64,000 nucleotides of DNA from Candidatus Hemicellulosilyticus sp. P3. GTDB taxonomy: Bacteria > Bacteroidota > Bacteroidia > Bacteroidales > P3. The position numbers and the translations under genes are program-made. Below the pieces are notes generated by a model. It was not told the origin of the DNA, did no database searches, and was given only the letters and a program-made list of their open reading frames with translations. Each line of letters starts with the position of its first letter. Position 1 is the first letter of the stretch. The stretch covers positions 62,001-126,000 of the forward strand of contig LPNH01000003.1 of assembly GCA_001543385.1 (NCBI GenBank), in the 5' to 3' direction. Shown in pieces: positions 12,913-23,162 of the stretch.

Positions 12913-15559
12913 GCTTTCAGCACCTCCTCCACACGGGCTTTGTTCCATGGCTTGCTCATGTCGAAGATTTTTTCGACGGGTTGTGACAGTTTGGCTATAA
13001 GCACGTGGGTGTTGTCTTGGTGGTCGATGGTTTCCAAGGCTTTGGCCACAGCTGTCCAGTCGTGGGTGGAGTAGAGCAGCGGCACAAAGGTGTAGAGGTC
13101 GAAGTTGCTTACATTCATGTTGTCGACGCCTTCGGTTTCGATGCGTGAATGTGCGCGGGCTAGCTTGATTTCGCCCACCTCTTCCAGCACATGAAGGTAT
13201 TTTTCGTAGAGCACATATTCGTTGAGCAGGAATGCCACCACGGTGTCGCTCAGACTGTTCCATAGCTTTATGGGCAGCGGCCGCGCCACGAAGCGCCCCA
13301 GCATGAAGGAGCCGGCTTTCAACCCCGAAAGCCCTTTGGTTATGCATGTTTCGGCGGACTGCTTGAAGACTTCCGTCTTATGGGCGGTGCCGAGCAGGTC
13401 GAAAACGCGCGACTGGTCTTGGTGGTCGCCCATACGGCTGCCGAGCACCTGGTTGATGTAGCGGTCGGAGTGGGTCTCGTACCAGCTGTTGACGATGTTC
13501 CGCGCCACGTCAGGTTTGTTTTGCAGGTCGCACCGGATGAGGCGTGCCAGCTTGTCGACATCGGTGATATAGTTGACTTGTTCGGAGGTCACGATGTTTT
13601 GGTACTGCCGGTAGGCTTCTTTCATGGCCTGGAAGAATATTTTCTCGTCGTCAGACAGCTCCACGTTTTTGCCCTGCAGGTATTTGGTGAACCGGGCGGG
13701 ACGGAAGTCGGCTACGCCGCGGTAGATGCTCTGACGCTTGCTTGACAGGGTGATTTTCTCGCCTTCGGTCAGTACCGATCCCTGCTCGTTGCAGAGATAG
13801 GCCGGCCGCCCGTCGACGGCGGGGCGGAGTTGTATGCCGTAGTGTTGCAGGTCCAGGAAGGCGGGGATGCCGTAGCCGCGGCAGGCTGTCACGACGTGGA
13901 TGGCGGCGGGGGTGAGGCTGATGATGGCGTCGACTTCGTTGAGGGTGATGGTGTCTTCGGGGACGAAGCGCTCCTGGCAGAGGCAGACGTATTCGCCGTT
14001 CTCCTTGTGTTGCCGGGCTTCGTTGATGCTGAAGCAGAGGGTGGTGCTGATGGCGCTGCGCGGCAGCACACTCAGGCCCCGGCCGAAGAACTCGAGTTTG
14101 CGCAGCGAATGGTCGTCGATGGAGGCCGACACGATTTGGCGCAGGTGGTAGGGTTTGACCAGGTCGGTGACAGCGGATTCGTCGATGAGCCCTGCGTTGT
14201 ACATATCGGTGGCAGCCAGCAGTGCGGCGCGTCCGGTCATCTCCGACATGTTGAGCTGCAGCACCGAGAAGAGGCTCAGCCGGCGCGGACGCGATTCGAC
14301 GGCAAATTCGATGGTGACAGGCGATTTGTAGCGGCTTTCGAGTTTCGATAGCAACGGGTCGAAATGGTAGACGGCGGGAAATTCGTTTTTGATGTCGGCA
14401 CGGTTGTTGTAGGCGCGGTCTTCGGAGGTGACATCGCCGGTCATGATTTCTTCGCCGAAGATGTTGCGGTAGCTCTCGATCTGGCGCCCTTGCCCGGTGC
14501 GGCTGTGCCGGCTGTAGAGTACGCCGGGGTAGGATTCGTTGTTGCCGATGGTCCATACCATGCGTTGCAGGATGAACGACGGAAAGGCCTGCTTGCCTTG
14601 CATGAAGGTGAGGACGAGGTCTTGATTCTGGATGAAGAATCCGCGAACGTATTCCAGCAGTCGCAGTGTCTGATAGCGGGCGTCGTTCAGCAGCCGTTTG
14701 TCGACGATCTGTTCCTCCATCTCGGCGATGCGCCGGCGTTGGGTGTCGCAGTCCAGTTCGATGTCGTTGCGTATGTAGCGCCGGTGGATGTCCAGCATCT
14801 CGCACAGGGTGTGCAGGGTGCTCAGATAGACACGGTTGGCCATGGATTCGGCATAGGTGTGCCGCAACCCTTCATAGGCGGCACGGGTGACGCCGATGTT
14901 GAGCAGTGTGGGCATCAGGCCGGGAATGTATTGCGGCATGGCGCAACGGATGGCGAAGACGAGCGGCTTGTGGCTGTCGCCTAAGCGGCAGTCGGTCATC
15001 ACCTCAAGGTTGGCAATGGCGTCTTCGAGCAGCCGCGGCAGCAGGTCGTGGCGGCGGAAGGCTGCGGCGGTGAGGATGCAGAAGTCCGGCACGGGGTAGC
15101 TGTTGCGTGTCAGGTCGAGCAGCATACGCCCTTTGTGGCTGATCTCTTCGTCGGTGAAGGTGCCTTCACTGAGGGTGTGGATGAGGTATTCGTTGCCGAC
15201 GAGCGGATGCTGTTCCACGTACTGTTGGCACTGTTGCCGAAATGAGTCGCGTTGTAGCCGCAACTGGGCCGAACCGTCGGCGGAGATGGTGCCGTCGGCG
15301 GCTTCGATCAGCAGCTGGAGGTAGCGTTCGCGCCGGGTGTCGTCCATCTTGAGCAGGTGGTACATGTCGTACCAGCGCGGCGGCAGTTCGTGGCGCTCTT
15401 TGTCGTCGTCGCGGTAGTAGATGACGGTGCCGGGTTTGTTGCCTTCCAGCCGGTTGGCGGGGTCGTCGCTGTCGTGGTTGAATATTTCTTCTCCGTGGCG
15501 GGCGTAGAGATTCACCATGTAGAAGTTGGGGTAGCTGGCTCTGATGCGGTATTTTCCAA

Positions 15560-16621
15560 TCATGGGGCAGGATGGAGCTGGTTGTAGCGTTCGATGATCA
15601 GTGCAGCGGCGCTGTCGATGACATTGTCGCGGCCTGCGGCGGTGGCGGAAGGGTCGAGGATGACGGTGTAGTCGGGCGGCATGCCGTTTTCGTAGTTGCG
15701 GCCGTCGACCGCCAGCGTGCGGGTGATGCTGAAGCGGTAACGCCATCCGTTGGGCAGCTCGCCGCCGTTGGGCATCCCCAGTCCGCCACCGGTGGTGTCG
15801 CCGACGCAAAACATGTTGCTGTAGGCTTTGGTGCAGAGCGCAAAGATAGAGGTGGCGCTGTAGGAGCCGCGGTCGGTGAGCACGGCCACGGGCTGGCTGT
15901 AGGCGGTGTGGCGTGAGGCAGGGGCGGTGACGGCGGTCGGGGTGCTGAAGTCGTCGTGGCCGGGGCCGTTTTTGAGTTGGGTGGTGTAGAGGGTCTGTCC
16001 GTGCGCCGGCATCAGGCTCAGCAACTCCCGGATGTAGCGGATGGCACCGCCGCCGTTTTGACGAAGATCGAGTATCATCCCTTTGGCGTCGGGATATTGC
16101 CGGACGATGTAGTGGAGCTGTGTTACGTCGACGGAGTTCTCGAACGAGCTGTAGCGCACGTAGATGACGCTGCTGTCGGCGATGATGTTGTGTCTGAGGT
16201 TTCCGGTGGTGTGGTGGCCGATGCCCAGGTAATTGAGGTTGACCACACGTTCGTCGATGTTGCTGCGGGCTACACGCCGGTGCCACACGCTGTCGCTGCG
16301 AGCCATGTCGAACGGTGTGATAAGGTTGACATGGCCGTCCTGCAATGTGTTGAGCATCTGTGCCATCACTTGAAAGAGCGCTTCGCGGCTCATGTCGCTG
16401 TGGACTTTTGGCCGCAAGGTGTCGTAAACGGTCTGCCAGTCCACCTCTTTGACATCGAACAGGGCGTATTGCCGGTCGACACGTTGCCATAGATAGTCGA
16501 AGTTGACCACAGCGTCGCTGTCCTGCCGGTCGTCCATCAGCATCTTTTCGCACGAGTTGAGGCTAAAGAGCAATGCCGTCGCCAGGGTCGCCAGAATTAT
16601 GTTATGCGGATTTGTTTTCAC
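15560..16621 (-). CDS. S41 family peptidase, lipoprotein
   Basis: Lipobox LFSLNSCEK; MILDLRQNGGGAIRY, DRGSYSATSIFAL, GDTTGGGLG; GTG start. Confidence 0.85.
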   Translation of the reverse strand: MKTNPHNIILATLATALLFSLNSCEKMLMDDRQDSDAVVNFDYLWQRVDRQYALFDVKEVDWQTVYDTLRPKVHSDMSREALFQVMAQMLNTLQDGHVNLITPFDMARSDSVWHRRVARSNIDERVVNLNYLGIGHHTTGNLRHNIIADSSVIYVRYSSFENSVDVTQLHYIVRQYPDAKGMILDLRQNGGGAIRYIRELLSLMPAHGQTLYTTQLKNGPGHDDFSTPTAVTAPASRHTAYSQPVAVLTDRGSYSATSIFALCTKAYSNMFCVGDTTGGGLGMPNGGELPNGWRYRFSITRTLAVDGRNYENGMPPDYTVILDPSATAAGRDNVIDSAAALIIERYNQLHPAP

Positions 16622-16650
16622 TTTTGACAGGGTGTCTGTTGGTGCTGTTT

Positions 16651-17469
16651 TTACAAGGCCATGGTGAATTGCAGAAGCAGGCTGTGACGCGCGGCTTCGT
16701 AGGCCCATGCGCCGTTGTGCCGCGTGGTGAAGAAGTGCCAGGTGTAGTTTATGCCCAGCGTGTTGCCGTTCTGCAGGTGCAGCGTGGCTCCTAACCCGCC
16801 TGTGAGGTGGGGCAGGGGGGTGGTGCTCCATTCGTAATGGTCGCCGAAGGCCGCGATCTCTGTTTCGCCGTTGGTGTAGTTGTCGACGTAAGCGAATCCG
16901 GGACGGTACCACGCACCTATGGGTGCTCCTCCGGCGGTCATCCACAGGCTCCACGGCCCGGTGTGGTATTCTCCTTTGCCCCACAGGGTGACCGTTGCCA
17001 GGTTGCCCATGCCGACGCAGGCGTTCATGTAGCGGCTGTTGTAGGCGACGGCCAGCCAGTCTTCGGCTGCGCCGCCGGCCCAAAGGCGCCATCGGCCATG
17101 ACCGGCTAAGCACCGTTCGACGCCCATGTGAATTGCTGCGGTGACACGGTAGCCCGATATGCCGATGTCGCGTAGCGGCAGTGTCTGTTTGCACAGGATG
17201 CCGCCTGACAGGGTCAGCGCCGCCTCGTAGCGCCATGGCCCTTTGGCAATGCCGACAGCCCATCGGGTGTCGACACCGGGTGTTTGGTAGAGTAGGGGAG
17301 ACACGCCTTGGTCCCGCATGACACCGTAGCCTGGGCCTATGCCCATCGTCAGCGTCATTCGGTAGCCGTCGGGCTGCTGTTGCTGGCTCTCCTCTTGTGC
17401 TGCCGCGGGGCTTGCCGCAAGGGACAGCAAGAGGGCGGTGTACAGGCATCGGTGCCTCAATTTACTCAT
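16651..17469 (-). CDS. Outer-membrane beta-barrel-like protein
   Basis: Signal peptide AASPAAAQ, alternating aromatic strands, C-terminal LLLQFTMAL. Confidence 0.6.
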   Translation of the reverse strand: MSKLRHRCLYTALLLSLAASPAAAQEESQQQQPDGYRMTLTMGIGPGYGVMRDQGVSPLLYQTPGVDTRWAVGIAKGPWRYEAALTLSGGILCKQTLPLRDIGISGYRVTAAIHMGVERCLAGHGRWRLWAGGAAEDWLAVAYNSRYMNACVGMGNLATVTLWGKGEYHTGPWSLWMTAGGAPIGAWYRPGFAYVDNYTNGETEIAAFGDHYEWSTTPLPHLTGGLGATLHLQNGNTLGINYTWHFFTTRHNGAWAYEAARHSLLLQFTMAL

Positions 17470-17607
17470 GTGGTGTCCGGTTCTGACAGGCAAAGATACG
17501 AAATAATCCCCTCTATTCACATTTTATGTTTGATAAGTTTGTTTGTGTCGGATAGGTGTTTTTCATTCAATGTTTTTATTTTTGCATTTTAGATTCGGTA
17601 TAGATCA

Positions 17608-19284
17608 ATGTTTAATGCTATGAATATGAATTTTTCCAAGTCTCTACGCCACTTGTTGTGGTTTATGGTGGCCGGTTTGTCCATGGCGTCTGTAGTGTCG
17701 TGTCGCGACGATGCCAGCGTTTCGGAGGCCGAGATTGCCGCCTTGCAGCAGCGTCTGGACAGTATCAATGTCGAGTATGAGCGGCTGCGTGCCGCTGGCA
17801 GCGAATATGCCGGCGCTCTTTCGTCGAAAGACAGTATGATCCAAGTGCAGTCCGACGAGATTCAGTCGCTTATCATCCAGCTGCGCCGGGCACGGGCGTC
17901 GGCATCGCAGGGCGTTGACGCCAATGCCGGCGCGTTGCGCGAGAAAAATGCGCAGATTGCCCAGTTGCGCAGCCAGTTGGATGTCCAGTCCAAGCAGCTG
18001 AAGAAGCTTGAGGAGGCCGCCCGCCATGCCGGCGACGGCACCTCGGCGGAAATGCAGAGGCAGATTGACCGCTGCCGCGAACAGGTGTCGCAGCAGGAAC
18101 GGCTGATCGCCGACTTGAACCGTCAGATTGCCGGACTCAACGGTCAGATAGAGGCTCAGACGGGCACGATATCCTCCCTCAGCGGGGAGAAGGCCGCCCT
18201 TGCACTGCAGGTGACGTCGCTCGAACGCCAGGTTTCGGAGCTCGGCGAGCGGATGGCGTCGATGGCGCAAGACAAGGCCGACACCCGGCAATTGGCAGAT
18301 TGTCAGCAGCGCGTGTCACAGCTGCAAGGCGAGGCTGACCAGCTGCACGCCCAGATCGGTGCGCTGCAGGACCAGATACGGCAAAGCGGCGACGACTCCC
18401 GTCAGTCGGCTGCGCTGGGCCAGCAGGTGGCCTTGCTGAACCAACAGGTGGTTCAGCTGCAGGCTCAGCTGGAGCAGAGGGATGCGCGTATCAACGGGCT
18501 TGTCGCGCAGCAGGATGCGGCCGGCAAGAGCGGCCAGCAGGCGGCGGCCCAGATTGCCGCGCTGCAGCAGCAGGTGGCACAGCAGCAGGCTGACATCGAG
18601 CGGCTCAACGCCGAGGTGAATGCCAAGGAGGCTGAGTTGAAGCAGGCGCGGTCCGCGGCATCCAAGTCGGCGCAGACGGCGACAGCCGCCACGGCGGGCA
18701 AGAAGCTTGGCGAGCTGCAGGAGCTGTGTGAGAGTTACGCCCGCGAGATCGAGCAACTGCGTGCCGAGAATGCACGGCTGCACAGCGAGAACGAGCAGCT
18801 GCGGGATGAAATGGCGCAGGTGCAGCGCGACGCGGAGAAGGCCTTGACTGACAACAGCAAACTGGAGCAGAAGGTGGCCTTGGCCAGCATATTGGTGGCC
18901 GACGGGCTCACGGCGACGCCGGCCAAGAGCATCAGCGGCAACACGATCAAGCCGACAGAGAAAGCCTCGCAGGTGGTGGGTGTGCGTATCGAGGGCCGGC
19001 TGCTTGACAATAATGTCGTCGATCCGGGCACTATCACGATTTACGCCCGTCTTGCCACTGCCAACAACCGCATTGTGGCGAACGGAACGCCCGAGGATTT
19101 TGACATGCAGGGCGTTTCGATGCAGTATACGTTGAGCCAGGATATCGAATTTACGGGCGCCGGTCGCAAGGTGTCTATGGTGTGGCGTAAGCTGCCTGCC
19201 ACGGAGATGCCGGCAGGGCTCTATTGGCTGACGCTCTATGCCAACGGACATGAGATTGGCAAGACAAGTTTCCTCCTGAAGTGA
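17608..19284 (+). CDS. Coiled-coil lipoprotein with C-terminal beta domain
   Basis: Lipobox SMASVVSCRDD; Q/A/L-rich heptads over about 350 aa. Confidence 0.75.
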   Translation: MFNAMNMNFSKSLRHLLWFMVAGLSMASVVSCRDDASVSEAEIAALQQRLDSINVEYERLRAAGSEYAGALSSKDSMIQVQSDEIQSLIIQLRRARASASQGVDANAGALREKNAQIAQLRSQLDVQSKQLKKLEEAARHAGDGTSAEMQRQIDRCREQVSQQERLIADLNRQIAGLNGQIEAQTGTISSLSGEKAALALQVTSLERQVSELGERMASMAQDKADTRQLADCQQRVSQLQGEADQLHAQIGALQDQIRQSGDDSRQSAALGQQVALLNQQVVQLQAQLEQRDARINGLVAQQDAAGKSGQQAAAQIAALQQQVAQQQADIERLNAEVNAKEAELKQARSAASKSAQTATAATAGKKLGELQELCESYAREIEQLRAENARLHSENEQLRDEMAQVQRDAEKALTDNSKLEQKVALASILVADGLTATPAKSISGNTIKPTEKASQVVGVRIEGRLLDNNVVDPGTITIYARLATANNRIVANGTPEDFDMQGVSMQYTLSQDIEFTGAGRKVSMVWRKLPATEMPAGLYWLTLYANGHEIGKTSFLLK

Positions 19285-20687
19285 TGAACCGACAGAAGAC
19301 GTTTAATACTTTCAGGCAGACTTATCCCTCGTTTGTCTATGACAGTTACCATTACGATGTGCGACCCGACGGGTTGCACATCGTGTTTTCGTTCCGTGTC
19401 ATGGACCGAGAAGGCCGTCATCCGGTTGTTTTTTCGCCTTCCGCTTTTGTGCCGGCACGCCGTTTTCTCGATTTCCGCCAGTCTGCCGCCACGCTTGACG
19501 CCTTGGTGTTCCATATCGGAATGGCTGAGTTAGTCAGTTACTGGAAGTGCTTCTGCCCCCCGGCTGTGGAGGTCCGTTGTGGCTCGCTTGACGCGGTGCA
19601 GATTGCGTTTTGGAAGAGGTTGTATTTTTTGGGTCTGGGCGAGTTTTTCTATACGAACGGCATTGTCGTCTCCGAGGCGGATTTCATGACGATTGCGTCG
19701 AACGGCTCTACGCATATGCTGCCGCTTGCGGACGCGGGGGACCGGACGGCGTGTCTGTTGCCTATAGGCGGCGGCAAGGACTCGGTGGTCAGCCTCGAAT
19801 TGTTGCGCGGCGCAGGGGTCGGTGTCACCCCGCTTATACTGAACCCCCGTGGTGCGACGCTCTCCTGTGCCGCCGCCGCCGGTTTCGGGGTGGACGATAC
19901 GCTGGTGTTGCAGCGAAGTCTCGACCCGCTCATGCTGAAGCTCAACGGACAGGGGTGTTTGAATGGCCACACGCCGTTCAGCGCACTGCTGGCTTTTTAT
20001 TCCTTGCTGGCTGCGCAGCTGTCGGGTGTGCATGCCATCGCCCTCTCGAACGAGAATAGCGCTAACGAGAGTACGGTGGCCGGGACGGAGGTCAACCACC
20101 AGTATTCCAAATCGTGGATGTTTGAACGCGATTTCCGTCGCTATGTGGCGTCGTATCTGGGCGGAGGGTATGACTATTTCAGTCTGTTGCGGCCGCTTTG
20201 CGAGTTGCAGATAGCCATGCTGTTTGCACGCACGGAGCGTTATTTCGATATTTTCCGCAGCTGCAATGTGGGCAGCAAGCAGGATGTGTGGTGCGGGCGG
20301 TGCGCCAAGTGTCTTTTTGCTTTTATCATTCTTTCGCCTTTTATCGCCCCCGGGCGGCTGGCCTCGATTTTCGGCCGTAATATGCTGGACGACGCTGATA
20401 TGTTGCCGCTGTTACGGCAGCTGACGGGCCGGGCGGAGACGAAGCCTTTTGAATGTGTGGGTACCGTGGACGAGGTGTTGGCGGCTCTTGCGCTGACACG
20501 TCGCCGCTGGTACGACGGCGGCACGTTGCCGGCTTTGATAGCGGCGGCGGCCCCGTTGCCGTCGTGGCAGGATGCGGCGCGTCTGATAGCGCCGATGGCG
20601 GAGGAACATTTTCTGGACACAGGGCTTCTGGGCCATCTGGCATGCCGGTTGGAGGAAGCGCGGAAGGAATATATGATGCATTTCTGA
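19284..20687 (+). CDS. murL: MurL-like UDP-MurNAc-L-Ala-L-Glu epimerase
   Basis: LLPIGGGKDSVVSLELL, ALSNENSANESTVAGTEVNHQYSKSWMFE, CGRCAKC; next gene is a MurD-type ligase. Confidence 0.75.
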   Translation: MNRQKTFNTFRQTYPSFVYDSYHYDVRPDGLHIVFSFRVMDREGRHPVVFSPSAFVPARRFLDFRQSAATLDALVFHIGMAELVSYWKCFCPPAVEVRCGSLDAVQIAFWKRLYFLGLGEFFYTNGIVVSEADFMTIASNGSTHMLPLADAGDRTACLLPIGGGKDSVVSLELLRGAGVGVTPLILNPRGATLSCAAAAGFGVDDTLVLQRSLDPLMLKLNGQGCLNGHTPFSALLAFYSLLAAQLSGVHAIALSNENSANESTVAGTEVNHQYSKSWMFERDFRRYVASYLGGGYDYFSLLRPLCELQIAMLFARTERYFDIFRSCNVGSKQDVWCGRCAKCLFAFIILSPFIAPGRLASIFGRNMLDDADMLPLLRQLTGRAETKPFECVGTVDEVLAALALTRRRWYDGGTLPALIAAAAPLPSWQDAARLIAPMAEEHFLDTGLLGHLACRLEEARKEYMMHF

Positions 20688-20709
20688 TTTTTTCGAGTTC
20701 TCAATTATT

Positions 20710-22050
20710 TTGGTTTTGGAATCTTCGTTTTATCGCTCGGAGCAGTTGCGGCAAATGCTGGACGGGAAACGTCTGTTGCTGGCCGGCTATGGACGCGAAG
20801 GGCGCAGCAGCCACCGCCTTTTGCAGACATTGTGTCCCGACGCCAGTGTGAGTGTGGCCTGCGACGACAAGGAGGCGGTCGGTATGTTGGCGCAGGAACC
20901 ACCCTTTGATTTGGTGCTGAAATCGCCGGGCATCCCGATGTCACTTTTGCGCCCCCATGTCGACTTGTCGCGTGTCAGCTCGCAGAGCGACATCTTTCTG
21001 CAGCTTTATGCCGACAGAACGGTGGGTGTCAGCGGCACGAAGGGAAAGAGCACCACCACGGCGCTCATCGGCCACATATTGAGCCGCTCGCTTCCGGCCC
21101 CGCGGCGTGTGCTTGTGGCGGGCAATATGGGCATCCCTCTTTTCGACATCATTCCGCAGATGGATGATCATACGGTGGTGGTGGCCGAATTGTCGTGTCA
21201 TCAGCTGCAGGGCATCCATCGCGCCCCGCATATCGGTGTGCTGCTTAACTTGTATCAGGAGCATCTGGACCATTATGACGGCTATCGCGATTATCAGATG
21301 GCCAAGATGCAGCTGATGCTCCGCCAACGACCTGGCGATGTTTGTTTTTATTGTTCCGATTCGGCAGATCTGGCCGCTCTCGTCGGCGAGGTGCAGGCGC
21401 AGGTAAGGTCCGAGGTGCTTCCCTATAGCGCCGCCGAGGCGGCTGCCGATGTTTCGGCGCAGTGGCCTTCTGTGCTGGCCGGGGCTCACAACCGCACCAA
21501 TATTTTTGTCGCGCGAAGGGTGGCGCAGCGTTTCGGGGTCGACGACGCGGCCTGTGCCGCTGCCGTGGCTTCGTTCGAAGGGCTTCCGCACCGGCTGCAG
21601 CGTGTGGGGACATGGCACGGCGTCACTTTCTATAACGACAGCATTTCCACCATCCCCGAGGCGACTATTGCCGCCTTGCAGGCGCTGCCTGACGTTGATT
21701 CGCTTATTTTGGGCGGCTATGACCGCGGCATCGATTATTCGCCCATCGTTGATTATCTGGCCGCTCACGACGCTGTCCGCAACGTTGTCTTTGTCGGTGC
21801 GGCGGGCCGTCGCATGGCAGGGGCGCTCTCCGCCTGCGACGTGCAGCGGCGATCTTTTGTCTGTGACGACTACCGCGCCATTGTGGAGTGGTGCTACGCA
21901 CATACGGCGCCGGGCCGCATCTGCCTGCTCTCGCCGGCGGCGGCCTCGTATGACGCTTTTGCCAATTTCGAGCAACGCGGCGAGACTTTCTGCCATTGGG
22001 TGAAGGTGGTCGGTGAATCCGCATTGCAAACGGTTCATCATGCTCTTTAG
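20710..22050 (+). CDS. MurD-type UDP-N-acetylmuramoyl-L-alanine glutamate ligase (MurD2-like by context)
   Basis: GVSGTKGKSTTTALIGHIL, ELSCHQLQGI, HNRTNIFVA, LPHRLQRVGTWHGVTFYNDS. Confidence 0.8.
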   Translation: MVLESSFYRSEQLRQMLDGKRLLLAGYGREGRSSHRLLQTLCPDASVSVACDDKEAVGMLAQEPPFDLVLKSPGIPMSLLRPHVDLSRVSSQSDIFLQLYADRTVGVSGTKGKSTTTALIGHILSRSLPAPRRVLVAGNMGIPLFDIIPQMDDHTVVVAELSCHQLQGIHRAPHIGVLLNLYQEHLDHYDGYRDYQMAKMQLMLRQRPGDVCFYCSDSADLAALVGEVQAQVRSEVLPYSAAEAAADVSAQWPSVLAGAHNRTNIFVARRVAQRFGVDDAACAAAVASFEGLPHRLQRVGTWHGVTFYNDSISTIPEATIAALQALPDVDSLILGGYDRGIDYSPIVDYLAAHDAVRNVVFVGAAGRRMAGALSACDVQRRSFVCDDYRAIVEWCYAHTAPGRICLLSPAAASYDAFANFEQRGETFCHWVKVVGESALQTVHHAL

Positions 22051-22055
22051 TTATT

Positions 22056-23135
22056 ATGAATGCTTCTGTTCGCCAAGATTTGCATTGTCATCCCGGTGTT
22101 TCGGGTGACGAACATTACGCCCACGACTTGATTGTATCGCGGCTGCGGGCGCTGCATCCGGATGCGTTGCATACACATGTGGGAGGCTACGGGGTGGTGG
22201 CTTATTTCGGCGTCGCGCCAGGCTTGCCTGCCGTGGCGTTGCGTGCCGATATCGACGCATTGCCTATCGGCCACCGTTGTGGCCATGACGGACACACCGC
22301 CACGCTGTTACGGGTGGCGGAACTGCTCGGCACACGGCGGCAGGAGCGCGGTGTGCTGCTTGTCTTCCAGCCTGAGGAGGAGACGGGGACGGGCGCACGG
22401 AAGGTGCTTGACAGCGGCGTTCTGGATACCTATGACATCCGTGCCTTTTTGGCTGTCCATAACATACCGGGCTACCCGTTGCATGAGGTGCTGCTCAGCG
22501 AAGGAACGTTTGCGGCAGCCTCGTCCGGGGTGGTGTACTGTTTGCATGGACGCCCCACCCATGCCTCGACACCGGAGATGGGTGTCAACCCCGGATTGGC
22601 GGTGGCGGAGATTGTGCAGCGGATGCAGCGTTTGACCGATGTGGATCCGACACGGCCTGCCGGCTTCCGTCAGGCTACGCTTGTCGGCATACGTTTGGGC
22701 GACAGGACGTTTGGCACGTCGGCGGGCGACGCGGAGGTGATGTTTACGTTGCGTGCGTTCACCAATGCCGCCATGCGCGTGCTTTTCGACGCGGCGCATC
22801 GCATGGTGGCGGATGTCGCTGCCGGCTATCGGCTGTCTGTGACGTATGAACGGGTCGAGCCGTTCTCCGCCACTGAGAACAGCCCGCAGGTGGTTGGTCG
22901 TTTGCGTGCTCTCGCCGAAAGTGAGGGTTGTCATTGCACTATGCTGCAACGCCCTTTCCGTTGGTCGGAGGACTTTGCTGATTATCTGATGCGCTATCCG
23001 GGGGCGTTGCTTGGCATCGGCGCGGGCGAGGATCATGTTGAATTGCATCATCCCGACTATGATTTCCCCGACGCGCTTATCGAGCCCACAGCCCGTTTGC
23101 TGGCGGCGTTTGCCGAGAACTTGGCTATCGTGTGA
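22056..23135 (+). CDS. M20-family amidohydrolase
   Basis: RQDLHCHPGVSGDE, ALRADIDALPI, HRCGHDGHTATLL, VFQPEEETGTGA. Confidence 0.85.
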   Translation: MNASVRQDLHCHPGVSGDEHYAHDLIVSRLRALHPDALHTHVGGYGVVAYFGVAPGLPAVALRADIDALPIGHRCGHDGHTATLLRVAELLGTRRQERGVLLVFQPEEETGTGARKVLDSGVLDTYDIRAFLAVHNIPGYPLHEVLLSEGTFAAASSGVVYCLHGRPTHASTPEMGVNPGLAVAEIVQRMQRLTDVDPTRPAGFRQATLVGIRLGDRTFGTSAGDAEVMFTLRAFTNAAMRVLFDAAHRMVADVAAGYRLSVTYERVEPFSATENSPQVVGRLRALAESEGCHCTMLQRPFRWSEDFADYLMRYPGALLGIGAGEDHVELHHPDYDFPDALIEPTARLLAAFAENLAIV

Positions 23136-23162
23136 TTTTGTATTTCTTAACTGCATTGTACT

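Noticed and set aside
14364-14984. 206-aa plus-strand ORF (and others at 13380-16492)
   Set aside because: Antisense shadows of the PPDK-like and S41 peptidase genes.
15564-16553. Upstream half of the 1224-aa ORF 12879..16553
   Set aside because: Arg/His/Pro-rich translation overlapping the S41 peptidase in another frame; real gene most likely starts at 15563.
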